The position numbers were made by a program, and so were the translations under genes. Below are positions 46,735 to 57,797 of a stretch of DNA of 64,000 nucleotides, in pieces. Source of the DNA: Sabellastarte sp. h YS-2021 (taxonomy: Eukaryota; Annelida; Polychaeta; Sabellida; Sabellidae); the NCBI GenBank assembly GCA_964017235.1, contig OZ024931.1, forward strand, positions 22,730,189 to 22,794,188, given 5' to 3'. The notes under the pieces are model-generated. The model was not told the origin of the DNA and made no database searches. It saw only the letters and a program-made list of their open reading frames with translations. Positions within the stretch are counted from its first letter, which is position 1, and each line of letters starts with the position of its first letter.

Positions 46735-46761
46735 ATGTCACTACAATGTGAAATGGAGTGA
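46735..46761 (+). promoter_or_regulatory. Short upstream ORF before the zinc-finger start codon
   Basis: ATGTCACTACAATGTGAAAT opens an 8-codon frame (MSLQCEME) that closes with TGA at 46759-46761. It is in the same frame as, and 15 bases before, the main ATG at 46777. The TGA rules out any N-terminal extension in this frame. The uORF could damp translation of the main frame if this exon is part of the mRNA. Confidence 0.5.
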
Positions 46762-46776
46762 CCAGTGATACAGAGG

Positions 46777-49386
46777 ATGTCTACTTCATCCCTGCCCAGT
46801 ATTTCCTCAGTGTTCACAAGTGCCGACTCTCTAGTAAAGAGCAGACTGTGGTCTTGTGGAACGTGTGAAAGTTCTTTTCTTTCCCAGATGGAGCTGGTTC
46901 AACATGAAGAGCAAGAACATAGCAAATCAAGCTATCAGACATTTCACTGCCCCATTTGCAGAGCCATGTTCAGTGATCAGTCATTGCTGGCAGACCATTT
47001 GTTAAAATTTCACAGCTCACTAAGGCCTGAATGTTTCTCGAGCAACCACCATTGTCCCTCATGCAAGACAGAGTTCAACACACTGGAGTCCCTGATTCAA
47101 CATATGAGAGGTGGCTGTGCAAATAAGCAGGCCTCCCAACAGAGTGAAAAAGATATGACAGCAGAAAAAGCAGTGTTTGCTGATCAGCTACCAATCAGTG
47201 CAGGCAGTGTGACTAAAGAGAAGAACCTTCCCGATATATATGCAGCATTATTAAATTCAGCTCTTGAGGGTATCAAGTCAAGCTTGGCACAGAACAAGGT
47301 AGCAGGGGATGATCGTCTGATACAACTCAGTACCATACAACATCTTGTTCAGGCAAGTGTGGGACAAAACCTAATGTCAAGGAATCAAAATCAAGTACAG
47401 ATGAAAGCTGCACAGGATCATGTTCAATCAGGTTTGGGGTGTAGCAACTTGTCTGACAATCAAAATCTGACACAAATGACAACTACACAAAATGTTTTTC
47501 CCACCAATCAAGTTAGTCATGAGCTTCCTAGAAATACGTCCCAGTTCCAATTGAACAACAGCATAGGGAGAAAACAGGGAGTGAAATCTGAGAAAGAATT
47601 TAAAAATACCACACAGACAAATGGGGAAGACAAATGTTTGCAAAAGACTTGGAGATTGCCTAAAAAGAGGAAGAATCCTGATGGTGTTGTATCAAGCAGT
47701 AAAACTCGAAATCTCATACAAAACCGTCTCCCACAAAATGTCACAAACATCAGACAGTCAGCACGAAAGGGTAATGTGTGGGATCAAGCTCATATGTTGG
47801 GAGGAAACTGCCTACAGCTGACATGGAAGCTCCCAAAGAGGGGAAGAAGAGAAGGCAGCGACAAGAAGCTGTTGAACTACAAGAAAAACATGGCACCTCA
47901 AAACCTACTCCAGCCTGTTTTGAATTTTGAGAGGACTGCTACTCATGTTCAAACTTATTCACAGGAGAATGCAGACATGATAGGAAACCAGCGGTCTGAA
48001 ATGTCTGCTCCTGCAGGCTCAGGTTTTCAATACACAGATGTTGTACCAACAAAACAATTGCCAGGCAACCTTCCGCAGCTTTCTGTACAAGCTCTTTCTC
48101 AGGGATTTTCATGGGATACTTCTTCAATAAATCAGATTAAAGAAGGGCAGAATTCTGTAACCACCATTTTAGCAAAGCCCCATAATTCAGAAGGCAATGC
48201 TTTGGAGACACGCATCTCGGCTGGTTTTATGTTGCCCATGACAAATAAGAATATCTCTCCAGCTTCTAAAAATGCACCGTGTACAGTGAATGGGTATCAG
48301 CAAACTGTGGTGTCACAGGCACAGGATGTATCAAATGGCTGTATGGTTCCAGAAACTCAACAAAAGGATATGGCCACCCCATCCTATACAGGGGGCAATA
48401 ACCTGACAAATGGTGCTTGTGTAGGTAATAGTTATTCAGCTAATGTTATTGCCAGTTCAGATATGATTCAACAAGCAAGCCTCGTAAAAGATTCTACTTT
48501 GAAAAATGCAAGTTCCTTACATACACAACATGATTCAAGACATTTACCTGGTAGCCTGTCAAAAACTCAGAACACACTAACCTCAGGGTCTCCTTTATAC
48601 AATGAAGATGTTTTAGCCTCCCCCATAGCATGTGCCTTTTGCGATTCAGTGTATAATGACTTGAATTTATTATATGAGCATGAACAGCTACATGAAAAGC
48701 TGGGAACCCTGATGTGCAAAGAATGCGGCCTTTGTGCTACCTCACTGTTTGACATGTACAAACATGTTGGTTCAAACAGAAAATGTCCTGATGATAATGA
48801 TGATGAAACTACTTTGGAGTCAGATTCATGTCCCGTATCAAATGCCAGTGTCTCTGTAGCACCAGCTGTCCACCGCGAGGTAAAAACTTCCAGTGAATTT
48901 GTAAAGGAAGTCATTGGTAGTTCTGCTGTGAATATGATTAAATCACACAATCAGAAAGAAATTGAAAAATCTGAATCTCAAGTATCTTCATACAGAAGCC
49001 ATAGCAGCAATTGTGAAATGACAGTAGAAGAGATAAAACACTGTTATCAAGGCATTGGAGCAATTGATGTGCATGTCAGCAGTGAGAAGAGCCATCTTGC
49101 AGGTGAAGGTCAGCCAGAGGACCAAAGTCAGCTAAAGTCAGTGGATACTTGTGGTCTACATAATTCAGCTGTACAAGAAGAGTCTGAGTCGGTGGATACT
49201 GGTGGTCTACACAATTCAGTTGTACAAAATGAGAGTAAGTTAGTTGATACAAATGGTGTAGAAAGTCCAGCATTACAAAAACAGTTCGAGTCAGTGGGTA
49301 CAGATGGTCTGCAAAGTTCAGATGTACAAGAAGATGGTGAAGAAGGGTTACACCTGAGACTGGAATGTAGTGACACAGAGGATTGA
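46777..49386 (+). CDS. C2H2/C2HC zinc-finger protein, 869 aa
   Basis: The frame is uninterrupted from ATG (MSTSSLPSIS) to TGA. Upstream, an in-frame TGA at 46759-46761 fixes this as the first usable ATG. Fingers visible are C27-C30-H43-H48, C58-C61-H74-H79 and C93-C96-H109-C114 (C2HC) near the N terminus, then after about 500 residues C619-C622-H635-H639 and C647-C650-H663-C670 (C2HC). Between them is a long Gln/Asn/Ser-rich low-complexity region with a duplicated motif CLQ-x-TW-x-LPK at 287 and 345. Each copy is followed by basic residues (PKKRK first), plausible nuclear-localisation signals. The C terminus has about four degenerate 18-19-residue repeats of the type SVDTGGLHNSVVQ. It is probably a nuclear DNA- or RNA-binding regulator, with the sparse linker-free fingers typical of non-KRAB invertebrate proteins. 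I do not recognise an ortholog. Further 5' exons are likely non-coding. Confidence 0.85.
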   Translation: MSTSSLPSISSVFTSADSLVKSRLWSCGTCESSFLSQMELVQHEEQEHSKSSYQTFHCPICRAMFSDQSLLADHLLKFHSSLRPECFSSNHHCPSCKTEFNTLESLIQHMRGGCANKQASQQSEKDMTAEKAVFADQLPISAGSVTKEKNLPDIYAALLNSALEGIKSSLAQNKVAGDDRLIQLSTIQHLVQASVGQNLMSRNQNQVQMKAAQDHVQSGLGCSNLSDNQNLTQMTTTQNVFPTNQVSHELPRNTSQFQLNNSIGRKQGVKSEKEFKNTTQTNGEDKCLQKTWRLPKKRKNPDGVVSSSKTRNLIQNRLPQNVTNIRQSARKGNVWDQAHMLGGNCLQLTWKLPKRGRREGSDKKLLNYKKNMAPQNLLQPVLNFERTATHVQTYSQENADMIGNQRSEMSAPAGSGFQYTDVVPTKQLPGNLPQLSVQALSQGFSWDTSSINQIKEGQNSVTTILAKPHNSEGNALETRISAGFMLPMTNKNISPASKNAPCTVNGYQQTVVSQAQDVSNGCMVPETQQKDMATPSYTGGNNLTNGACVGNSYSANVIASSDMIQQASLVKDSTLKNASSLHTQHDSRHLPGSLSKTQNTLTSGSPLYNEDVLASPIACAFCDSVYNDLNLLYEHEQLHEKLGTLMCKECGLCATSLFDMYKHVGSNRKCPDDNDDETTLESDSCPVSNASVSVAPAVHREVKTSSEFVKEVIGSSAVNMIKSHNQKEIEKSESQVSSYRSHSSNCEMTVEEIKHCYQGIGAIDVHVSSEKSHLAGEGQPEDQSQLKSVDTCGLHNSAVQEESESVDTGGLHNSVVQNESKLVDTNGVESPALQKQFESVGTDGLQSSDVQEDGEEGLHLRLECSDTED

Positions 49387-50773
49387 GCAGTGTTTGTGTG
49401 TTTTGATGACCAGGATACTTGGTGCTGCCACATGTCACAAATTTCTAAAAATGGGGTTTCGTTTCCAAAGGACTAATAATGCAGTAATGTCACACACTTA
49501 GAGTAATTTCATGTCAGACTCGTAAAATATATCTGAGTATGATATTTGAGAGATCAGTTCAGAAATAAAAGAGAGATCATGCTGAAGTGAACCAGATTTT
49601 AGAGTTCATTTTCGTGTAAATAATAAATACCGATACTGGTGGAGAATTTAAGATAAATACTTTCAGGTTAACAATACAATTCTGAATGCTGTCAGTATAA
49701 ATAGCATTAAAAACTCAGACATGCTGTAGTTCTGTTGTAATATTTATGATGGCAAGACCGATATCAAACCACAGTTTTGTGTAGATAAACCGTGACAAGA
49801 TTCTTGTACATAGGATTTGGTTGCATCTGCATTTTTGTGCGTGGATATAGAAATGACAGATCAACATTCAGTTTTTGTTTCCCTAAACAAATTGTACAAA
49901 TTTGTAGAAATTGACAAAAATGCCAATTAGTAAAATTACAGAGATGGAATATTCAGTTGTATTGTTTATGAAAAGTCATTCAGGAATAGTGTTACGGATT
50001 CTGATTTGAGAATTATTTTCCACAAACAGTAGCTGTCAGTGCCTGAGGGTTTATATCTTTGTCAACTATATTGTTTGAAGAGAACTTATAACAAATATAT
50101 CAGGTGTAGATATTTTCAAAAGTTATACAGTAAAATGTTATAAATACAGTCATTGTTTGTCAGAAATGTCTACCATTTTATTTTATAAACCTTGGAAAAT
50201 TTAAAAAAAACATTATAGTGTATTATACAGCCTGTGGCACACAAGTAAAGGTTGCAATGTTTTATTATTGTTTTTAAAAATTTATGAAAACATGCACTGA
50301 AAGTTTTGTAGTATTTATATAGCCAGTCATTCAAATTTTAGCTGAATAACATTGATGTCTAATATTATGAAATAACCAGTTGCATATGCTTGACACACTC
50401 CATGTGAAAAAATGTTAAAGAAAGAATACATTAGTATAATATAATGATAGTTTACTTTTGTACATTAATTGTCTTGCACTTTTTGAAAACCTGTGGGATT
50501 TTATGCCTTCTTGGTTTTGCTTTATTCATTATTTCCTTGGTATGATTGTTGAAAACTGGTAAGGTCAGCTTACAGAGCATGACAATACAAACAAATTTTC
50601 TCATACAAATGTCATGTGCAGGTGAGATTAGTCGTGTGTTTATATTACCGGTAACATGATGTTGGTTATAACTTGTAATCATTGTCATGGAGTTACCCTA
50701 TTTTTGTTGATGAAAGTTTAAAATTTTGTTCCTCAAATTTTGCTTTTGATATTCTACCGGTAGTTTAAGATTG
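49387..50773 (+). other. 3' UTR and downstream flank of the zinc-finger gene
   Basis: Non-repetitive AT-rich sequence. AATAAA occurs at 49564-49569 and again at 49622-49627, giving 3' UTRs of about 200-260 bases if used. Nothing else is recognised up to the B4 insertion. Confidence 0.5.
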
Positions 50774-51149
50774 TTATGTCAGCTGACTTGTCAGTCAGCT
50801 GGCATTATGTCGTCACTCTGCGGCGTGGGCGTACGCGTCCGCGTGAACAACTTCTCCTCCAAAACTACAAGGCCTAGAGACGTGCTGTTTTTTTTAAAAG
50901 ATACCTTATCTATCGAGGATGAAAAATTGTTCAAGGCATGCAAATCTGTCTGTTCGTCTGTTTGCTAGAGACATTACAAGGGGGGTACCCCCACCAAAAG
51001 TGTGAAAATTTCAACTTTTTATCACAATTTTCTCAGTGACTATTGCAGGGATTTCTCTCATATCTTGCATATATGTACTAGGCCAGAGGTAGATTCTCTT
51101 GTGTGAGTATGAGACCTGGATCTCTCTTACTTTTTTTTTAATAAATTTT

Positions 51150-54100
51150 TTTAATAATTTTTAATGCATTAACATTCATGAAATCATGCACAAAATCATT
51201 TATAACTTGAAAACTGTTGCATCTAGAGCATTTTGTTAAAATATGTTATTCAGCTACTTTTTTCATAGCTACAATATGGTGAGTAAGTTGGGTGCCTGTC
51301 TCAATAGCTAAGTGAGTAATAGCTACTTTTGGGCTTTTCAGTAACTTCCATCATGAGTAGAATCACTTGTAACTTAAAAACTATTGCATTTAGAGAATTT
51401 CGTATAAATATGTTATTCAGCTACTTTTGGGTCAGCTATAACATAGTAAAATTTTAGACCTGTAGCTCATGGCATAGCTGAGTAATAGCTACTTTTACGT
51501 TATCACTGTTGAGTAAATTGCTTATAACTTCAAAACTATTGCATTTAGAGAATTTCGTATAAATATGTTATTCAGCTACTTTTGGGTCAGCTATAACATA
51601 GTAAAATTCAGACCTGTAGCTCATGGCATAGCTGAGTTATAGCTACTTTTAGGTTATCACTGTTGAGTAAATCGCTTATAACTTGGAAACTATTGCATTT
51701 AGAGTATTTTGTTTCAATATGTTATTCACCTATTTTGGGATCAGCTATAACATAGTGAAGTTTCAGATCTGTGGCTCATTGCATAGCTGAGTAATAGCTA
51801 CTTTGAAGTTCTCACTATTGAGTAAATCAGTTGTAATTGGAAAACTATTGCATTTAGAGAATTTCGTATAAATATGTTATTCAGCTACTTTTGGGTCAGC
51901 TATAACATAGTAAAATTTCAGACCTGTAGCTCATGGCATAGCTGAGTAATAGCTACTTTTAGGTCATCACTATTGAGTAAATCAGTTGTAACTTGAAAAC
52001 TATTGCATTTACAGTATTTTGCTTAAATATGTTGTTCACCTACTTTTGGGTCAGCTATAACATAGTAAAATTTCAGACCTGTAGCTCATGGCATAGCTGA
52101 GTAATAGCTACTTTTAGGTCATCACTATTGAGTAAATCAGTTGTAACTTGAAAACTATTGCATTTACAGTATTTTGCTTTAATATGTTGTTCACCTACTT
52201 TTGGGTCAGCTATAACATAGTGAAATTTCAGACCTGTAGCTCATTGCATAGCTGAGTAATAACTACTTTGAGGTTCTCACTATTGAGTAAATCAGTTGTA
52301 ATTGGAAAACTATTGCATTTAGAGAATTTAGTATAAATATGTTATTCAGCTACTTTTGGGTCAACTATAACATAGTAAAATTTCAGACCTGTAGCTCATG
52401 GCATAGCTGAGTAATAGCTACTTTTAGGTCATCACTATTGAGTAAATCAGTTGTAACTTGAAAACTATTGCATTTACAGTATTTTGCTTAAATATGTTGT
52501 TCACCTACTTTTGGGTCAGCTATAACATAGTAAAATTTCAGACCTGTAGCTCATGGCATAGCTGAGTAATAGCTACTTTTAGGTCATCACTGTTGAGTAA
52601 ATCAGTTGTAACTTGAAAACTATTGCATTTACAGTATTTTGCTTAAATATGTTGTTCACCTACTTTTGGGTCAGCTATAACATAGTAAAATTTCAGACCT
52701 GTAGCTCATGGCATAGGTGAGTAATAGCTACTTTTAGGTTATCACTGTTGAGTAAATCAGTTGTAATTGGAAAACTATTGCATTTAGAGAATTTAGTATA
52801 AATATGTTATTCAGCTACTTTTGGGTCAACTATAACATAGTAAAATTTCAGACCTGTAGCTCATGGCATAGCTGAGTAATAGCTACTTTTAGGTCATCAC
52901 TATTGAGTAAATCAGTTGTAACTTGAAAACTATTGCATTTACAGTATTTTGCTTAAATATGTTGTTCACCTACTTTTGGGTCAGCTATAACATAGTAAAA
53001 TTTCAGACCTGTAGCTCATGGCATAGGTGAGTAATAGCTACTTTTAGGTCATCACTATTGAGTAAATCAGTTGTAACTTGAAAACTATTGCATTTACAGT
53101 ATTTTGCTTAAATATGTTGTTCACCTACTTTTGGGTCAGCTATAACATAGTAAAATTTCAGACCTGTAGCTCATGGCATAACTGAGTAATAGCTACTTTT
53201 AGGTCATCACTATTGAGTAAATCAGTTGTAACTTGAAAACTATTGCATTTACAGTATTTTGCTTAAATATGTTGTTCACCTACTTTTGGGTCAGCTATAA
53301 CATAGTAAAATTTCAGACCTGTAGCTCATGGCATAGCTGAGTAATAGCTACTTTTAGGTTATCACTGTTGAGTAAATCGCTTATAACTTGGAAATTATTG
53401 CATTTAGAGTATTTTGTTTCAATATGTTATTCACCTATTTTGGGGTCAGCTATAACATAGTGAAGTTCCAGACCTGTGACTCATTGCATAGCGGAGTAAT
53501 AGCTACTTTTAGGTTATCACTGTTGAGTAAATCGCTTATAACTTGGAAACTATTGCATTTAGAGTATTTTGTTTCAATATGTTATTCACCTATTTTGGGA
53601 TCAGCTATAACATAGTGAAGTTTCAGATCTGTGGCTCATTGCATAGCTGAGTAATAGCTACTTTGAAGTTCTCACTATTGAGTAAATCAGTTGTAATTGG
53701 AAAACTATTGCATTTAGAGAATTTCGTATAAATATGTTATTCAGCTACTTTTGGGTCAGCTATAACATAGTGAAATTACAGACCTGTAGCTCATGGCATA
53801 ACTGAGTAATAGCTACTTTTATGTCATCACTATTGAGTAAATCAGTTGTAACTTGAAAACTATTGCATTTACAGTATTTTGCTTAAATATGTTGTTCACC
53901 TACTTTTGGGTCAGCTATAACATAGTAAAATTTCAGACCTGTAGCTCATGGCATAGCTGAGTAATAGCTACTTTTAGGTCATCACTATTGAGTAAATCAG
54001 TTGTAACTTGAAAACTGTTACATTTACAGTATTTTGCTTTAATATGTTGTTCACCTACTTTTGGGTCAGCTATAACATAGTGAAATTTCAGACCTGTAGC

Positions 54101-54780
54101 TCATTGCATAGCTGAGTAATAACTACTTTGAGGTTCTCACTATTGAGTAAATCAGTTGTAATTGGAAAACTATTGCATTTAGAGAATTTAGTATAAATAT
54201 GTTATTCAGCTACTTTTGGGTCAACTATAACATAGTAAAATTTCAGACCTGTACCTCATGGCATAGCTGAGTAATAGCTACTTTTACGTCATCGCTATTG
54301 AGTAAATCAGTTGTAACTTGAAAACTATTGCATTTACAGTATTTTGCTTAAATATGTTGTTCACCTACTTTTGGGTCAGCTATAACATAGTAAAATTTCA
54401 GACCTGTAGCTCATGGCATAGCTGAGTAATAGCTACTTTTAGGTTATCACTGTTGAGTAAATCAGTTGTAATTGGAAAACTATTGCATTTACAGTATTTT
54501 GCTTAAATATGTTGTTCAGCTACTTTTAGGTCAGCTATAACAGAGCAAAAATTCAGACATGTAGCTCATTGCATAGCTGAGTAATAGTTACTTTGAGGTT
54601 CTCACTCTTGAGTAAATCAGTTGTCACTTGAAAATTATTACATTTAGAGTATTTTGTTAAATATGTTATTCACAGACGTTTTGGTCAGCTATAACATAGT
54701 GAAATTGCAGACCTCTATGTCATGGGATAGCTGAGCAATAGCTTCTTTCAGGTTCTCACTGTTGAGTAAATCATTGTATC
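51150..54780 (+). repeat. 155-bp tandem array of B4, about 23 units
   Basis: Units contain CTACTTTTGGGTCAGCTATA, ACATAGTAAAATTTCAGACC, GTAGCTCATGGCATAGCTGA and GAGTAATAGCTACTTTTAGG, with 155-bp spacing (for example 51986 and 52141, 52451 and 52606). A variant unit with GTTGTAATTGGAAAAC recurs at about 51826, 52296, 52761, 53691 and 54156. The spacing is close to 465 bp or twice that, so the array has a three-unit higher-order period. Confidence 0.9.
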
Positions 54781-55745
54781 CAACCTGTAGGAAATCATGG
54801 GCTGGGAATCTGTTAATATGGTCCGATTTGACCTTGGAACCCTCCTTCAAGGTCAAATGAGGATAGCCAAACATAAAAGTGCTTATAACTCGCTTATTAT
54901 TGGTCCCAGAGGTTGGAATGAAAACCAACCTATAGAAAATCATGAGCTGGGAATTTTTTGGTGTGGTCGGATTTCACCTTGGACCCCTCCTTCAAGGTCA
55001 AATGAGGATAGCCAAACTTAAAAGTGCTTATAACTCACTTATTATTGGTCCTAGAGGTTTCGAATGGAAAACCAACCTATAGAAAATCATGGGCTGGGAA
55101 TCTTTTGGTGTGGTCGGATTTGACCTGGGACCCCTCCTTCAAGGGCAGTTGAGGATAGCCAAACTTACAATTGCTTAGAACTCGCTTATTATTGGTCCTA
55201 CAAGTTTGGGATGGTAAACAAGCTACAGGAAATCATGGGCTGGGAATTTTTTTGTGTGGTCGGATTTGACCTTGGACCCCCTCCTTCCAGGTAAAACGAA
55301 GATAGCCAAACTTAAAGTGCTTATAACTCGCGTATTATTGGTCTTGGAGGTTTGGGATGGTAAACCAACATATAGGAAATCATGGGCTGGGATTCTTTTG
55401 GTGTGGTCAGATTTGACCTGGGACCCCTCCTTCAAGGGCAGTTGAGGATAGCCAAACTTACAATTGCTTAGAACTCGCTTATTATTGGTCCTACAAGTTT
55501 GGGATGGTAAACAAGCTACAGGAAATCATGGGCTGGGAATTTTTTTGTGTGGTCGGATTTGACCTTGGACCCCCTCCTTCAAGGTCAAACAAGGATAGCC
55601 AAACTTAAAAAGTGCCTATAACTCACTTATTATTGGTCCGAGAGGTTTGGGATGGTAAACCATCCTAAATTCTTTGGCTGGGAATCTTTTGGTATGGTCA
55701 GATTTGACCTTTGGACCCCTTCTTCATGGTGGAACGAGGATATTG
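54780..55745 (+). repeat. 147-bp-type tandem array of B4
   Basis: About six to seven units have TTATTATTGGTCCTAGAGG, ATCATGGGCTGGGAAT, TTGACCTTGGACCCC and TTCAAGGTCAAA. Two units (about 55130 and 55430) share the variant GACCTGGGACCCC...AAGGGCAGTTGAGG and their flanks. They look like copies of one another about 300 bp apart, a sign of recent array turnover. Confidence 0.85.
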
Positions 55746-56022
55746 CATTTATAGTATTTCTTTAAATATTTTTAACCTACTTTTTACCCTTAAACAATTA
55801 CCTAGTTACTTTATTTCATAATATCATTTGCAGGGCACAACTTTTTTGTCGTTTTCTTCTGTCAGCTTCGGAATATCTTTCGAACATGTGTTCAGTTACC
55901 ATTTACTGTATTTCTGCACAGCCCTTTCCCTGATAATTATGCTTTCCTCTCATTATCACCATCACAAATCAAAAACATTCAGTCAGCTGACACAGTGCCC
56001 GTTCACGGGCACTCTCCTCTTG

Positions 56023-56285
56023 TTAAGGTAATCCCCCCTGAAATATAACTGACAGACTCTGTTCACTGGACATGTGGTCTTAATTTGACATTAAACAGTA
56101 TGGTGGGTTTCCTTCCAATACTTTGTCAGAAATCATATTCATAACTGATAAGTTAATTTGTCACCAGTGTATTGTATAAAATAATTTTAAAAAAAGAAAT
56201 TGAATATTATAATAATCATGGTTATACAAGAAGGATTAAGTGTGAGTAGTAAGTACTGAATATAAGCATCATACCTAAGAAGTGA
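56023..56285. other. Short unique spacer between B4 and A2 copy 3
   Basis: No feature recognised. Confidence 0.4.
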
Positions 56286-57584
56286 TTAAGCAGCCCGCTA
56301 GGGACGCTTATTTGTTTTCACTGAAGTTCGACTGATCACCGCCGCCGCTGCCAGGATTATGGTCTCCCTTGAATAACTTCTTACCCTTTCAAATTTTTCT
56401 TTCCTTCTTATCTTTCTTTAAAACTATAGGGGCGGGAAAAATTTTGGGATACTTTGCGCAGACCTTAAGCTTTACTTAAGGTAACTTTAAGCATAACTCC
56501 AAAACGCCCTGTCATCGCGTTTCGGAAAAAAAACACGCACCTGTGCTATAAAATTTATCGGGTACATTCTAGACCAAATTTCCAAGGTCGGAAAGGATTT
56601 TCTCATCAATCGCACCATAGATGCCTGAATGGGAGGCGTTTTATTTTTGTAAATTTTTTAAAAATGGGTACTTGGTCTGTATCTCAAAAACGGTGAGGAT
56701 TTCGGTGTTTTGTTGGAATAACTTATTCAGCTACTTTTTGATAATCTTTCACATGCCGAAGTTTTAGCCCTGTATCTGCAATCTTAAGGTCACCTTAATG
56801 TCAAAAAGGGGGTTTTAGCCCTCCAGTTCACTTAGTTTTTCACTTTTTTCAACCATATATTAAGATTTGCCAAAGGATTATCCTGACTTTATGGTGACCT
56901 TAAATTCAAAATGTTAATGGCCATATGGCCTGCTTAATGTCATCAAATTGGAATAAAATCTTCTGGCTCCTTTCTTTTTCCATTTTTTAATATCCAAATT
57001 ATCACTGGTATTAAACTAGATAAAAATAATACTTATGGTCACCTTAAACTCTCAGTATGAATGGAGTTGTAGCCACCTTAAACTGAAATAGGGGGGTTTT
57101 CAGCCTCCAAGTATCTTATTGTTCGACTGACCTCAGTTAAACTTTGCACACCTAGAAAGGATGGCAAACCTAAGGGTTATCCTGATTTTAAGGTGACCTT
57201 AAACTGTTAATATAATTTTGGCCCCCCTAAAGTCATAACATTTGAATAAAGCCATCTGGCTTCTTTCTCTTTCCATATCTAACATATATTGATATTCAAG
57301 GGACATTCTTATTTTATGGTCACCTTAAAGTCCCAATATGAATGAAGTTATGGCCACCTTGCAGTGAAATTATGGAGTTTTGAATCTCCAGCTATTGTAT
57401 TGTTCAGCTGACCTCACTTTAATTGTGCACACTTATTAAAGATGAAAATAGGGACAAGTAACATACACAATGCAATAAAGTTCACAGTTTCTATTGCTTA
57501 TGATGCATATGTTGACATCTTTTATGGGTGACTTCTTTTTCCATCAGGGCCGCTTCGTTTTTGTCAGCAAAAACATTTTTCTAG
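56286..57584 (+). mobile_element. Element A2 copy 3 (rolling-circle-like), 1.3 kb, uninterrupted
   Basis: The start is TTAAGCAGCCCGCTAGGGAC (hairpin arms TAAGC..CCC / GGG..GCTTA). The leader is GATTATGGTCTCCC, and GCGGGAAAAATTTTGGG is the uninterrupted site where D sits in copy 2. The body has ATGGTCACCTTAAAGTC units. The 3' end is GGGCCGCTTC, hairpin GTTTTTG-TCAG-CAAAAAC, TTTTTCTAG, then TTGTA. It lacks the long unique tail of copies 1 and 2. Confidence 0.85.
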
Positions 57585-57797
57585 TTGTATTTGTCTCCAT
57601 TGCTGGACAGCATTTTGTTGTTTGGATACCTCACAAAGTTTGGTTGCTAGGTTATGTCAACTGGTTAGAAATTAGTAATGCGAGTATTTCAGTTTGTAAT
57701 TGTTCAAACAGTCATAATGTGTAAACTGCCATTACCTCATGCCCTCTGCATTCTAGTAAGTATTTAGTATACCTCAATATATATATGTATATGTTAG

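Larger units (their letters stand above)
50774..56022 (+). mobile_element. Element B4 (rolling-circle-like), 5.25 kb, complete ends
   Basis: The start is TTATGTCAGCTGACTTGTCA, pairing with CAGTCAGCTGGCA. The GC-rich leader GTACGCGTCCGCGTGAACAA and TCTATCGAGGATGAAAAATT follow as in B3. The interior is a large AGCTACTTTT array followed by a 147-bp array. The 3' side is CAGTCAGCTGACACA, hairpin GTGCCCGT-TC-ACGGGCAC (55995-56012), TCTCCTCTTG at 56022, then TTAAGG. Its ends and layout match B3, but the arrays are far longer. Confidence 0.85.

Noticed and set aside
46765-46767. GTG at 46765 as the start of the zinc-finger protein
   Set aside because: An ATG follows four codons later, and a stop lies just upstream. 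The ATG at 46777 is the plausible start.
51150-54780. CRISPR-like or other repeat-spacer array
   Set aside because: Units are about 155 bp, contiguous and similar over their full length, with no short repeat/unique spacer alternation, and the DNA is eukaryotic.
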